DNA of 64,000 nucleotides from JAAXHF01 sp965242605 (GCA_965242605.1 CBDESS010000001.1:186001-250000); one strand, 5' to 3'; counted from the first letter of the stretch, positions 53,264 through 63,204 are shown. A program made the numbers and translations. Notes: generated from the letters alone by a model not told the origin.

Positions 53264-54364
53264 TTAGCGCGTCGCCTGGGACGGCTCAGCCACCCGCCCA
53301 TACAGCGGGATGCTGAGCATTTTTTCGAGCGGGTGATCGGTAAAGACCTGCACCTCGCCCTGGATGCGGCCCGGCTGACTGTCTGCCGCAACCTTCATCA
53401 CCAGCGTGTATTCAGCCCCCTGGCTGACTGTTGCCAGCCGGGCCGCCACCCGCCCGGCCGTGCTTGTGACCCGACTGATGCGCACCGGCGTCTTGGACCG
53501 ATTGGTGATGGTGACCTTGCGCGTCTTGTCCGTGCCCGGCGGCACCACGCCGAAGGTGACCTGGGGCGGCCGGACGACGAGTTCACCCTCAACGCTGCCA
53601 AAGACCGGGATGAGCACCGAGGGACGCTTGGGGCTGGTCGTGGTGACGGTAATCTGGTCGTTCAGACGGCCGAGCGGGGCGTCTTCGGCCACGGTTACGA
53701 TCAGGATTTTGCCCTGGTGGCCATCTCGTTGAAGCGGCTCGGTCCGCACACGAACCGAAGGGTGGGTGTTGCTGACCTGGGTCAGCTCAACATCGGCGTC
53801 GGATATGATCTCAACCCGCCGGCTGACCGCCTTGCCGTAGGTCAGCCGACCGACGTACAGCTGGGGCGGCTCGGCCGCCACCTCAACCCGGATCTCGCCC
53901 TGCAGGGTCAGCGTTGTGGCCGCCTGCTCGGGGTCGTTGGTATGCACGACAACGGTCCTCTTTTTTTCGCCCAGAAACTGGCCGGTATCAAAGGTCGCGC
54001 TGATTGTGCCCTGCCCGCCGGGCGGAATAAGGCGGTCTGATAGAACGGCTGCGGTGCAGCCGCACGAGGTCTTGAGCGACTCGACCCGCAGGTCTCTTCC
54101 CCCCCGGTTGTAAAAGCGGAACAGGTGGGTCACCTTTTCGCCCTGCTCAACTGTGCCAAAATCATACACCGGCTGCTCAAACACTACCCGCGGCGCAGCC
54201 CTTGGTACGTCCGCGGTGTCCGGCTTGACCGCCTGTGGAGCCGGCTGGGCCAACACGCTGGGGGGCAGCGTCCGATCCTGAACCAGCCCGGCCCACAGGA
54301 CGACCGCCAGCGTTGTCACCCAGCGCCGCGCAGCAGGAGCCTCTGTCCAGCCGTCAGCCATCAT
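53264..54364 (-). CDS. Exported DUF1573-type protein
   Basis: The product has 366 residues. After a signal peptide (about 15-40) come three immunoglobulin-like (ASH/MSP-type) repeats: YDFGTVEQGEKVTHLFRFYNRGGRDL with the DUF1573 cysteine pair TSCGCTAA near 110, a central GRLTYGKAVSRRVEI repeat, and a third around VTFGVVPPGTDKTRKVTITNRS. DUF1573 proteins are periplasmic and of unknown function. It lies between accC and mfd in the same direction. Confidence 0.8.
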   Translation of the reverse strand: MMADGWTEAPAARRWVTTLAVVLWAGLVQDRTLPPSVLAQPAPQAVKPDTADVPRAAPRVVFEQPVYDFGTVEQGEKVTHLFRFYNRGGRDLRVESLKTSCGCTAAVLSDRLIPPGGQGTISATFDTGQFLGEKKRTVVVHTNDPEQAATTLTLQGEIRVEVAAEPPQLYVGRLTYGKAVSRRVEIISDADVELTQVSNTHPSVRVRTEPLQRDGHQGKILIVTVAEDAPLGRLNDQITVTTTSPKRPSVLIPVFGSVEGELVVRPPQVTFGVVPPGTDKTRKVTITNRSKTPVRISRVTSTAGRVAARLATVSQGAEYTLVMKVAADSQPGRIQGEVQVFTDHPLEKMLSIPLYGRVAEPSQATR

Positions 54365-54382
54365 AGTGCGCTCCTCCGTGTG

Positions 54383-55768
54383 CTAGGCGACCTGCCGAAT
54401 CCGCGGCAGGTCTTGAGCCGCGTCTTGCTGATCGTTCAGGAACTCGTCCAGATACTTGGTATGAATGTTGCCCGCCAGAAAATCGGGGTCCTGCAAGATG
54501 CGCTGATGGAAAGGGATATTGGTCTGAATGCCGCCGAGCTGGTACTCGGCCAGCGCCGTCCGCATACGCCGGATGGCCTCCTCACGGCTGGCCCCGCTGG
54601 CAATCACCTTGGCCACCAGGGAATCGTAGTACATCGGTACTACCGAGTGATCGGTGACACCCGATTCGACCCGAATCCCGATCCCACCCGGGGCGGCATA
54701 GCCGTGAATTTTGCCCGGGGAAGGCAGCATGGTGCGGGGATCTTCGGCCACGATCCGGCACTCAATGGCGTGCCCGCGGGCGGTGATCTCTCGCTGTTTC
54801 CAGGCCAGCGGCCCGCCCGCGGCCGAGTGAATTCCGGCCTGGACAATGTCGATGCCGGTGATCATCTCGGTCACCGGATGCTCAACCTGGACCCGGGTGT
54901 TCATCTCAATAAAATAGAACCGCCCCTTGGCATCGACTAAAAATTCGATGGTCCCGATGTTCGTGTAGCCAACGGCCTGGGCCGCCTTGACCGCGGCGGC
55001 CCCCATCCTGGCCCGCTGTCTCTTGGTCAGGATCGGCGACGGGGCCTCTTCGATCAGCTTCTGATAGCGACGCTGGATCGAGCACTCGCGTTCGCCCAAA
55101 TGGATGACATTGCGGTGCTGGTCGGCCACGATCTGGAACTCGATATGCCGCGCGTTCTCCAAGTACTTCTCTACATACAGACTGCCATTGCCAAACGCCT
55201 TCTCCCCCTCATCGCGGGCAACCTCAAACAGGGCGGTCAGCGCACCCGGATCATGCGCAATGCGCAAGCCGCGGCCCCCACCGCCGGCCGCGGCTTTGAG
55301 CAGGACCGGAAAACCGATCTGGGCGGCCACCGCATGGAGTTCGCGGACATCCGAGACGGCCGCGGTCGTACCGGGCAGGACCGAGACCTTGGCCTTTTCC
55401 ATGATCCGGCGCGCGCGCGGTTTATCGCCCATGAGTCTGATGTTGCGTACCCGGGGGCCGATAAACACCAGCCCGGAGCGTTGGCAGGCTTCGGCAAAGT
55501 CTGCATTCTCCGACAGAAATCCATAGCCCGGGTGGACCGCATCGGCACCAAAAGACAGCGCTGCGCTGATAATCGCCGGGATATTCAGATAACTGCTGGC
55601 CGGCTCGGGCGGCCCGATACAGACACGCTCATCGGCCAGACGAACATGCAAGGCGTCTTTGTCGGCCGTTGAATATACGGCAACGGTCGCAATACCGAGC
55701 GAGCGACAGGCCCGGATAATCCGAACCGCAATCTCGCCCCTGTTGGCAATCAAGACCCGTCTGAACAC
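54383..55768 (-). CDS. accC: Acetyl-CoA carboxylase, biotin carboxylase subunit
   Basis: The product has 461 residues from a GTG start (VFRRVLIANRGEIAVRI), with GGAGG 4-5 nt upstream. The ATP-grasp domain has KAAAGGGGRGLR (glycine loop), HIEFQIVADQHRNVIHLGERECSIQRR, FIEMNTRVQVEHPVTE (catalytic Glu/Arg), and the C-terminal GHAIECRI biotin-carboxylase motif. It carboxylates biotin on AccB. A long ATG-initiated extension upstream is not conserved. Confidence 0.95.
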   Translation of the reverse strand: MFRRVLIANRGEIAVRIIRACRSLGIATVAVYSTADKDALHVRLADERVCIGPPEPASSYLNIPAIISAALSFGADAVHPGYGFLSENADFAEACQRSGLVFIGPRVRNIRLMGDKPRARRIMEKAKVSVLPGTTAAVSDVRELHAVAAQIGFPVLLKAAAGGGGRGLRIAHDPGALTALFEVARDEGEKAFGNGSLYVEKYLENARHIEFQIVADQHRNVIHLGERECSIQRRYQKLIEEAPSPILTKRQRARMGAAAVKAAQAVGYTNIGTIEFLVDAKGRFYFIEMNTRVQVEHPVTEMITGIDIVQAGIHSAAGGPLAWKQREITARGHAIECRIVAEDPRTMLPSPGKIHGYAAPGGIGIRVESGVTDHSVVPMYYDSLVAKVIASGASREEAIRRMRTALAEYQLGGIQTNIPFHQRILQDPDFLAGNIHTKYLDEFLNDQQDAAQDLPRIRQVA

Positions 55769-55802
55769 ACGCCCTCCATCTGGAGCTCGGGCCACCACCT
55801 GT

Positions 55803-56231
55803 TCAGACCGGCTCCAAGACAAACAGCGGCTGCTCATACTCGACCGGCTCGGCGTTTTCAACCAGAATCCTGGTCACCCGCCCGCGCTGTTCGGCCTGAA
55901 TCTCGTTCATCATTTTCATAGCTTCAATGATGCACACCACCGCGCCCTTTTCCACGACGGTTCCGATCTCAACATAGGGCTCAGCATCGGGGTTCGGAGC
56001 GCGATAAAAGGTCCCGACCATCGGCGAATGAATGGCTTGGCCCGGCTCGAATGCTTCCGGGGTGGCGACCGGGGTCGGGGCCGGCGGCGGGATCACAGGC
56101 TCGGCCGCGTGGGCCGAGCGGGCAACCCCCCGGACGAGGCGGACCTCGCCCAGCCGGTTTTTGAGTTCCAGCTCGGCCAAGCCCTTTTCTTCCATCAGCT
56201 TGATGAGCTTTCTGATATCGTCAAGTTCCAT
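55803..56231 (-). CDS. accB: Biotin carboxyl carrier protein of acetyl-CoA carboxylase
   Basis: The product has 142 residues. An N-terminal helix (DDIRKLIKLMEEKGLAELEL), a Pro/Ala linker (about 55-75) and the biotinyl domain with the EAMKMMNE biotinylation lysine are visible. It carries CO2 between AccC and the transferase. The start overlaps the aroQ end by 11 nt. Confidence 0.97.
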   Translation of the reverse strand: MELDDIRKLIKLMEEKGLAELELKNRLGEVRLVRGVARSAHAAEPVIPPPAPTPVATPEAFEPGQAIHSPMVGTFYRAPNPDAEPYVEIGTVVEKGAVVCIIEAMKMMNEIQAEQRGRVTRILVENAEPVEYEQPLFVLEPV

Positions 56232-56679
56232 TGTGGAGTAGTGCAGCCACCGCTCGCAGCCCTAACAGATAGCTCCGGGCTCCAAAGCCACAGACCTGGC
56301 CAACGGCGACCCGGGCGATGTACGAGTGGTGACGGAATTCCTCGCGCTTGTAGAGGTTCGACAGGTGAACCTCTACGACCGGCAAGCCGACCGCCAGCAG
56401 CGCATCCAGGATGGCCACGCTGGTATGCGTATACGCCCCGCCATTGATCATGATCGCTCCGTACTGCTCTCGCGCGGCCTGAATACGGTCAACCAGGGCA
56501 CCTTCATGGTTGGACTGAAAGGGCTCAACCTCAAGCCCTAACTCGCGGCCCAACTCAAGCAGACCGGCGTTGATGTCGGCAAGTGTCGTAGAGCCATAAA
56601 TGTCGGGCTCACGCAGCCCGAGCAGGTTGAGATTCGGGCCGTGGAGCACAAGCACGCGTGCAGATTGGCCTTTTTCCAT
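56221..56679 (-). CDS. aroQ: 3-dehydroquinate dehydratase, type II
   Basis: The product has 152 residues: VLVLHGPNLNLLGLREPDIYG with the flexible lid Arg/Tyr, QSNHEGALVDRIQ, INGGAYTHTSVAI and VEVHLSNLYKREEFRHHSYI, the catalytic His/Glu region. It dehydrates dehydroquinate in the shikimate pathway. It leads the aroQ-accB-accC-DUF1573-mfd direction; the accB overlap suggests one operon. Confidence 0.96.
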   Translation of the reverse strand: MEKGQSARVLVLHGPNLNLLGLREPDIYGSTTLADINAGLLELGRELGLEVEPFQSNHEGALVDRIQAAREQYGAIMINGGAYTHTSVAILDALLAVGLPVVEVHLSNLYKREEFRHHSYIARVAVGQVCGFGARSYLLGLRAVAALLHNGT

Positions 56680-56799
56680 GACTCCGCCCCCCGTTCCAGC
56701 CGGGAGTGTAGGAGGAAAAGGCGGGAGCGTCAAGGCGGCTGGCTTGACCCACAGCGGGCCGAAGGGCTAAGCTCGGCTCAGCCTGAGGAGGGAGCAGCC

Positions 56800-57291
56800 G
56801 TGCAGATCGAAGAACTCGCCCAACGTATCCAGACCTTGGAAGACATTGAAGCCATCAAGCAGCTCAAAGCCCGCTACTGCGCGGGCGCTGACGAACGCGA
56901 CGAAGCGGCGTTTGTCGGCTGCTTTACTGAGGACGCCAGCTGGGACGGCGGCAGCTTTGGCCACTATGAGGGCCGCGAGGCGATTCGGACCTTTTTCCGC
57001 GCCATTCCCAAAAGCCTGTCATTTGCCGTCCACTATGTGATGAACCCCCGGATTGAGGTCAACGGCGACCGGGCCAGCGGACGCTGGTACCTGCTGGAGC
57101 CGTGTACCATGCTGTCCGAAGGCGGGCCGCAGGCGGTCTGGGGCTCGGCCCGCTACGAAGAAGAGTACGCGCGGCGGCACGGCGAGTGGAAAATCCACCG
57201 CTTGCGCCTGATCCCGAACTTCTGGACGCCGTTTGATCGGGGCTGGGTCAAACAACGCTTTGGGGGAGATGAAAAGAGTCACAAAAGTTGA
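56800..57291 (+). CDS. NTF2-like (SnoaL-type) protein
   Basis: The product has 163 residues, beginning at GTG 56800 behind GGAGGGAG. The cone-shaped NTF2 fold is indicated by IEAIKQLKARYCAGADERDEAAFVGCFTEDASWDG and FGHYEGREAIRTFFRAIPKS, then HYVMNPRIEVNGDRASGRWYLLEP. Members include small polyketide cyclases, dehydratases and ring-dioxygenase subunits; no catalytic set is certain. It is divergent from aroQ across 120 nt. Confidence 0.8.
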   Translation: MQIEELAQRIQTLEDIEAIKQLKARYCAGADERDEAAFVGCFTEDASWDGGSFGHYEGREAIRTFFRAIPKSLSFAVHYVMNPRIEVNGDRASGRWYLLEPCTMLSEGGPQAVWGSARYEEEYARRHGEWKIHRLRLIPNFWTPFDRGWVKQRFGGDEKSHKS

Positions 57292-57404
57292 AAATTGTGA
57301 CATGAAGGTTGATACCTGCTACACGCACCAACTCGCCATGCTCTTTGTGTCGTATACGCAACAGCCCGGTGCTCCTGCCGTGGCCGCACTCTTGGAGAAA
57401 AGGT

Positions 57405-58369
57405 ATGCGTCTGTCATTCGGAGGAATGCTGAGTGTGCTCCTATGGGCCGCTCTGGCCCAGGCTGCCACACTTGAGATTCCAGCTCCCAACGCCATCCAG
57501 TCGGGCATTGGTATTATCTCCGGCTGGAAATGTCGCGCGAATGGGCACTTGACGATTCGAATTGATGGGGGCGGCCCGTCGCCGCTGGTCTATGGCAGTG
57601 ACCGGGGCGATACCCGTTCGGTCTGTGGAGATGCCAACAATGGCTTTGTCGCCACCTTCAATTATGCACTGCTCGGCGCAGGAAGACACACTGCTATCGT
57701 GTACGATAATGGCGTTGAGTTCGACCGGGCAACGTTCACGGTGGTGACGACCGGGGTGGAGTTTTTACGGGGGGTGACGGGCTCAGGAACGGCAACCCTC
57801 AGCAATGGACAGCGGGCCACGCTGCAATGGTCTGAGGCCGTGCAAGGGTTTGTCCCAACGGATTTTACCCCCCCCCTCCCACGCTGCCGGTCAGTGGTGT
57901 CAGCCAGTTTCTCGGCACATGGCAATTCACGAACCACCTGATTACGCGAACATATCGCTTTCCCCGTGTGGAAGCGTGCCGAGGGGATGCGTCCGCGCGC
58001 TGTGTCTATGCTGATGGACAGAACGCAGCCCTGGGCGCAACCACAGGCACGGAATTGGAATATGGATATGTACTTATAGACTTTGATGGTATCTGCCGTT
58101 TGTTCTTTCTGTACGAACCGAGGGGAAGCACAGTGCAAGGGCATTATGGGTTTGCTGTTGGTTCATGTACGGCAGATTCATCAACCAATACGATTGCCTC
58201 AATGATTGTCTCACGGCGATATCCAACAACCGGAACGCGGCTCAGTCAATCCGCCTCTCAGGTGTTCAGCCTGGAGGCAGAAGAGCGGACAGCAGAAGAC
58301 GTGGCCCCGGAAGAAAAAGAAGAGATACGATTGGCGATTGAGGAGATGCTGTTCTTGATAGCAGACTAG
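57405..58369 (+). pseudogene. Secreted GDT/VCGD-type repeat protein interrupted by a C9 tract
   Basis: A signal peptide (MRLSFGGMLSVLLWAALAQA) is followed by GIISGWKCRANGHLTIRIDG and VYGSDRGDTRSVCGDANNGF, motifs of an uncharacterised secreted family also present at 63205. The frame is open to about residue 158, where a run of nine C (57868-57876) puts it out of phase; the remaining ~165 codons (SQFLGTWQFTNHLITRTYRF to EEKEEIRLAIEEMLFLIAD) continue in the -1 frame to 58369. With ten C the protein would be 321 residues. It may be phase-variable, translated by slippage, decayed, or carry a base-call error. Confidence 0.65.
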
Positions 58370-58638
58370 GCGCTTCCCGTGGCCACCTGCTTGGCAGCCC
58401 GGCACGCCGCTGCTGGCTGGGCTTGGGGCCGGCAACCGGGAAGCGGAGGTCTTTTCTTGGATCAGCTTTATGTCTCGTTCCTCTCTTCGCCGACAACGGT
58501 TTGACATGATAGGAGAATAGCAGGCCGTGCCCCGCCTGGCACTCCAGGCTTGAACAGCCGGGCAGACCGCGCCAGTCGTGATTGCGTTCGGACCCACCCA
58601 AGGCGACAGGGCCGGGGGGTTGCCGCTTGTCCCCTGGA
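58370..58638. other. Gene-free stretch
   Basis: No coding frame or clear regulatory element is seen between the secreted-protein gene and the convergent DUF1329 gene. Both genes end here, so terminators would be expected, but no strong stem with a T-run was found by eye. Confidence 0.4.
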
Positions 58639-59898
58639 CTATTTGCCCTGCAACATCAGCGTCATCACGCTGAACTTACTGGGGCTCAGCGGCCGGTTGA
58701 AGAGAATTTTGTAGACCTCAAACGTATTGGCCCGCTGCAACTGGTAGTCAACCGATCCCTGGGCGGCGATCTGGGCAAACCACTCCTTATTGTCCCAGGG
58801 GTCATATTCGGGGTGGCGGCCCACCACGAAGAATGTCCGCTTGTGCTTGCCGTCGTGACCATAGGTCAGGGCGTACAGCGGGAGGGCGGTCTGCACATCT
58901 ATGTACAGTACCCGGCGGCTGTACAGCGGATGAGAGATTTTGGGCGTGCCCTCAACAACGACCGCGAGGCGCAGCTCCCACGGATTGACCACATACCAGT
59001 TGGCCTTGCCGCCCCAGGTCGGCCGGTCGGCCTTGATCGGGCCGGGGCTCAGCACGACTTTTTCTTCAACAAAGGTCCACTTGTAGTCGGCGATATAGCC
59101 CAGAAAGCCGGACCGGTCCTCAATCAGCAAAACGCCCCGCTCGGGCGAGACATACGGATTATACACGACCTTGCGCGTGCGCCGACTCTTGGGGTCGTAG
59201 GCCCACTGGTCCTGGGGTCGGGCGTCGTTGTCATAGGTGACGCCGACGAGCTGGTTGCCCTCCACGTCAGAGGGGGCGACCATCAGCGAGTAGCGTTTGG
59301 TGAACACCCCTTGGTGCTCCCACTGGGCCACGTTGCGAGCCGGGTCGGGCCGGTGCATGCCGTACAGCGACAGAAAGGCAAAACGGGTGCTGCGCTCGAC
59401 CGTACCGGCGGTGTTCAGCAGGGAATTGATGGCCCACATCTGGCTGGTGTCACCCTGGTCACGGTAGCGCAGATTCCAGGCCGCCTTGAGCCCGGCCTGG
59501 GGGTCGTCGGCCTCCAGCAGGGGAAAGGGCAGACCGGCCACATAGTTCTGGAGGAGATCTTCGGCGACGGCCACCCCTTCAGCATGTTGCAGGGTGGCGT
59601 CAAGAAACACCTGCCGGGTCGGAAGATTCGTCGTCTCCTGGACCACGACCGAGAAGTCGCCGGCGGCAACATAGGTCAGGATCTCGGGCGGCAGGACCGC
59701 GGCCGCGGCGCTGGCGTTGGTCTTGTCGAGAGTCATGCCGGGGCGGACGCCGGCGACCTGCGGTGTGCCGGCCTCATACGGGAAAAAACGCTGCATGACG
59801 CGCTCACGGAAAGACTGCGCCTGGGCCGGCGTGGCGCTCAGTAGACCAAGGGCGAGCAGAGAAACGGCGAGCAGCGTCCGGGGAAGAGCACGTCGCAC
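58639..59898 (-). CDS. DUF1329 family outer-membrane-associated protein (a)
   Basis: The product has 419 residues. Signal peptide (TLLAVSLLALGLLSATPAQAQ), then a DUF1329 domain: GLPFPLLEADDPQAGLKAAWNLRYR, QWAYDPKSRRTRKVVYNP and NPWELRLAVVVEG. The fold is related to lipoprotein-sorting proteins of the LolA/LolB class. Family members are often encoded with hydrophobic-compound transporters and are thought to handle lipids or hydrophobic substrates; the role here is unknown. It begins 11 nt after the second DUF1329 gene. Confidence 0.85.
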   Translation of the reverse strand: MRRALPRTLLAVSLLALGLLSATPAQAQSFRERVMQRFFPYEAGTPQVAGVRPGMTLDKTNASAAAAVLPPEILTYVAAGDFSVVVQETTNLPTRQVFLDATLQHAEGVAVAEDLLQNYVAGLPFPLLEADDPQAGLKAAWNLRYRDQGDTSQMWAINSLLNTAGTVERSTRFAFLSLYGMHRPDPARNVAQWEHQGVFTKRYSLMVAPSDVEGNQLVGVTYDNDARPQDQWAYDPKSRRTRKVVYNPYVSPERGVLLIEDRSGFLGYIADYKWTFVEEKVVLSPGPIKADRPTWGGKANWYVVNPWELRLAVVVEGTPKISHPLYSRRVLYIDVQTALPLYALTYGHDGKHKRTFFVVGRHPEYDPWDNKEWFAQIAAQGSVDYQLQRANTFEVYKILFNRPLSPSKFSVMTLMLQGK

Positions 59899-59909
59899 GG
59901 CTGTCCCCC

Positions 59910-61214
59910 CTAGCGCCGGCCGCTGACCATGTTGCGCAGCGAGTAGAACTGTTTGGCCCGGCCCGCTGAGAAGGTCCTTCTCATCACATAGCAGTGGGAG
60001 TAGGTCGCGTGAGGCTTTTTGGCGTTGATGTCGGTCTCGCCAACATGAATGAAAACGTGGTGGCCGAGATTGTTGGAAAAGTCCTGCTTGAGATAGGGTG
60101 CCTGGGCGGCCGGCTCATCGGCATAGCTCTCTGAGTACTTCAGAAAGTGCTGGTTCATCCGCAGCAGCTTGTCGTCCTGGCGGTCAAAGGCAAACATCCA
60201 GTGGGTCCAGTAGGTCTCGGCGTCAATAAAGACAATTTTGTGGCTGTAGGGGTGGGAGTCGCTTTTGGGGTCAATCAGCAGCACATGGCTGTCGCGCAAC
60301 TCCCAGCGGGCCTTGTTCGGCACCCACAGGTGGGGGCCGCCGGCCTCCGGGTTGGTAGCGACATTGGTGGTGGCCAGGACCTTTTTGCGACCCAGATAGG
60401 TCCAGTTCTGCTCATGGACCTTGCCGCCAAAGCCCATCTGGTCCTCTCTGGTAAAGTCCATGCCCATGAGTTCGCTCGTCCGCTCTGAGGCCAGGGTGCG
60501 TCGCGGTTTGCGCTGGGAGGGCAGATACATCCAGCCGCTGTCTTCCTTGTAGTGATCGACATAGGTGATGGACAGATTCTTGGCTCCGGCCATATCGCGG
60601 GGGGAGCGGAACTCCATCAGAGCCTTGGTCCGGACCTCTTCATAGCCGGGTACCAGGCAGTTTGCGCCGAGCGCATACTGGGCGTTGATCGAGGTGAACT
60701 CAAACTCTCGATCAAGCTGGCCGTGTTCACTGCGCGACCAAGCCACCATCGGCATCACATAATCGTCGGTCCCGGGCCGCCACAGCATGTTCCAGATGAC
60801 CTTGACGGCGCTCTGCGGGTCATCGGGGGCGATGGTCGGAAACGGAAAGCCACCGCCCTTGAAATCGACCAGCACGCCCTGCTCGTCCAGATGGTAGCCC
60901 GTCGGGACATTTTTGCCCCACTCGGGCGGGGGCGGATAGTTGCCGGTCTCGGCAATGACCATCTGCATGTCGTCAAAGAAATAGTACTCCCAGGCCGACT
61001 GGGGAATAAACGGCTCAAGCGCTTGGCGGTCTTGTACGCCCAGGGTCTGGCCAGGCTCAAATGTCGGCGGGGCTTCCCGGTGCTGTTCGAGCCAGTTCAC
61101 CAGGGCTTGATAGCTCTGATCCTCCGAGGCGCGGGCCGGAGACGAGTCCCAGAGTATGAGGACGGCAACGAGCCACATCAGTTGACTGAGGGGCGAGCGG
61201 TGTCCTGTACGCAT
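59910..61214 (-). CDS. DUF1329 family outer-membrane-associated protein (b)
   Basis: The product has 434 residues. A signal peptide (LSQLMWLVAVLILWDSSPARA) precedes the DUF1329 domain (GGGFPFPTIAPDDPQSAVKVIWN, SGWMYLPSQRKPRRTLASER, RWELRDSHVLLIDPKSDSHP). It is divergent in sequence from its neighbour, so it is an old paralogue rather than a recent copy. The start at 61214 has AAGGAGGAAG upstream. It follows the AOR gene by 80 nt. Confidence 0.85.
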   Translation of the reverse strand: MRTGHRSPLSQLMWLVAVLILWDSSPARASEDQSYQALVNWLEQHREAPPTFEPGQTLGVQDRQALEPFIPQSAWEYYFFDDMQMVIAETGNYPPPPEWGKNVPTGYHLDEQGVLVDFKGGGFPFPTIAPDDPQSAVKVIWNMLWRPGTDDYVMPMVAWSRSEHGQLDREFEFTSINAQYALGANCLVPGYEEVRTKALMEFRSPRDMAGAKNLSITYVDHYKEDSGWMYLPSQRKPRRTLASERTSELMGMDFTREDQMGFGGKVHEQNWTYLGRKKVLATTNVATNPEAGGPHLWVPNKARWELRDSHVLLIDPKSDSHPYSHKIVFIDAETYWTHWMFAFDRQDDKLLRMNQHFLKYSESYADEPAAQAPYLKQDFSNNLGHHVFIHVGETDINAKKPHATYSHCYVMRRTFSAGRAKQFYSLRNMVSGRR

Positions 61215-61294
61215 ATCTTCCTCCTTGAGAAACACTGCTGTCGGGTGGATATCAACCGCAGGGTAGCAAACCGGACGGGGAAAGCATAGCCGGT

Positions 61295-63088
61295 TCACAG
61301 CCCCAGGGCGTGGAGCTTGCGGGCGGGGATGGTGCCGTCCGGCCGCCAGCCGCGGGCCTGATAATAGCTCTGGAGCATGCGCCGCAGCTCATCCGGGGTG
61401 AGGCCAACGCCGGCGACCGGCCCGCCCGGCAGGGTCTCGCTCAACAGCCGGGCTGGCAGCCAGTCGTCCCCGGGCTGCCAGCCCTCGCGGATGTTGAAGC
61501 GCTTTTTGAGGCTGGTGATGCGCTCGCCGACCTGGCGCAGCTCGTGGGCCGACACCGCCCAGCCGGTGACGTGCTCCAGCAGCCGGGCCGCCTCGGGATA
61601 GAAGTCGTCAAAGCATTTGCGCAGAAACTTGCACACAATCAGCGAGTCCAGGACCGCGGCAAAATCCTCAGAGGCAGCCACCAACTGACCCCGGCTGTCA
61701 TCAACCCGCAGGCGGTCAACCCGACCGGAAAAATCGGCCTCATACGCCCCGGACCGGTTATGGCAGGCCCCGCGCGGGCTGACCGCCAGCCCCAGGGCCA
61801 TGGTCTTGAGGCTGCGCGGCTCATAGCCGGGCAACTCCATGCCCTTGACCTGCACGGTCAAGCGTCCGGCCTCCGGCCCCAGCCGGCCCGCGGCCCGCTT
61901 AGACCCCTCGGCCAGCAGCGCGCCCAGGTCGCGGCGCTCACCAATAGCCGCGATTGTCGCCAACAGGGTCTCGGTCCGGCCAAAGCCCAGCCCCGCGGCC
62001 CGGCCCTGGGGAAACAGCCCTTTTTCGGCGCACTCCATGGCCCAGGCGATTGTGCCGCCGGTGCTGATCGTGTCCAGACCGTAGTGGTCGCACAGGCCGG
62101 CCGCTTGCAGCACAACCTCGGGGTCCGCAATCCCGCACAAGGGGCCTAGTGCAAACAAGGTTTCATACTCAAGCCGCTGCTCTGCGCCGCTCCGGGCTTT
62201 GAACAGGCGCTCGCAGCGAATCGTACACGACGCGCAGCCGTGGGCGCGGCTGAAATTGGTGTCCAGCAGGGCCTCACCGCTCAGGGCTTCTGCCCCGGCA
62301 AAGCTGGACTGCTGAAAATTGCGGGTCGGCAGGCTGCCCAGGCGGTTGAATACCGACAGGTTGGCCACCGTGCCAACCTCCCGGTATTTGGCGGTCAGCG
62401 GGCCGAGGCTGCGCCGGCGCAGGGCGGCGGCCCGCGCCTCAACGCCGGCCGGGTCCGCCACCGCCGTCTTACGCCGGCCACGCAGGGCAATCGCCTTGAG
62501 GTTTTTTGCCCCCATCACCGCCCCCACCCCACCCCGGCCTGCATGACGCCCCTCGTTGCTGATGGTGGCAAAGCGGACACGGTTTTCCCCCGCCGGGCCG
62601 ATGGCCGCAACGCGCGCCTCGGCGTTGTCGAGAGCCGCCCGCAGCGCGGTCTCGGTCTCCACGGCGCTCTTGCCCCACAGCCCCGCGGCCGCGCGGAGTT
62701 CGACCTGTTTGTCGTCAATCCAGACCCAGACCGGCTCCCTGGCCCGACCGCTGATGAGCAGCGCGTCAACGCCGAGGCGTTTGAGCTCCAGGGCAAAGAA
62801 ACTTGAGGACAGCGAATCGGCAATACAGCCGGTCAGCGGCGATTTGGTCACCACCGCCAGCTTGGCCGTGGTGGTCAGCCCGCTGCCAACGAGGGGCGCG
62901 CTGGCAAAGATCAGCGGATTGTCTGCGGCAAACGGCTCAACCCCGGCCGGCGCGTAGTCGTACAGCAGACTTGTGCCAAGCCCGACCCCGCCGAGAAAGG
63001 CACGCAGACGCGACTCTTCCAGGGAACGCCAGTTGGCACGCTGGCGCGACAGATCGATGTGCAGCAAGCGGCCGTGGAACCCGTACAC
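61295..63088 (-). CDS. aor: Aldehyde:ferredoxin oxidoreductase (tungsten-type)
   Basis: The product has 597 residues, the family length, from GTG 63088 (VYGFHGRLLHIDLSRQ). Marks are the pterin-binding HAGRGGVGAVMGAKNLKAI, the 4Fe-4S motif CASCTIRC near residue 290 with the fourth cysteine in SLIVCKFLRKC near 490, and YEPRSLKTMALGLAVSPRGACHNR. It oxidises aldehydes to acids with ferredoxin. A maturation gene for tungstopterin is not in the window. Transcription leads into the two DUF1329 genes. Confidence 0.9.
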   Translation of the reverse strand: MYGFHGRLLHIDLSRQRANWRSLEESRLRAFLGGVGLGTSLLYDYAPAGVEPFAADNPLIFASAPLVGSGLTTTAKLAVVTKSPLTGCIADSLSSSFFALELKRLGVDALLISGRAREPVWVWIDDKQVELRAAAGLWGKSAVETETALRAALDNAEARVAAIGPAGENRVRFATISNEGRHAGRGGVGAVMGAKNLKAIALRGRRKTAVADPAGVEARAAALRRRSLGPLTAKYREVGTVANLSVFNRLGSLPTRNFQQSSFAGAEALSGEALLDTNFSRAHGCASCTIRCERLFKARSGAEQRLEYETLFALGPLCGIADPEVVLQAAGLCDHYGLDTISTGGTIAWAMECAEKGLFPQGRAAGLGFGRTETLLATIAAIGERRDLGALLAEGSKRAAGRLGPEAGRLTVQVKGMELPGYEPRSLKTMALGLAVSPRGACHNRSGAYEADFSGRVDRLRVDDSRGQLVAASEDFAAVLDSLIVCKFLRKCFDDFYPEAARLLEHVTGWAVSAHELRQVGERITSLKKRFNIREGWQPGDDWLPARLLSETLPGGPVAGVGLTPDELRRMLQSYYQARGWRPDGTIPARKLHALGL

Positions 63089-63204
63089 CCGTCCCTTGTA
63101 GAAAATTGGCAGACAAAAAGAAAGAATGGGGGAAATGTTCGGTACCATCGGGATCATCTGCCGGGGGTTTGACCCGGGCAAAACTGCCCGATATCCTCGT
63201 CGGA

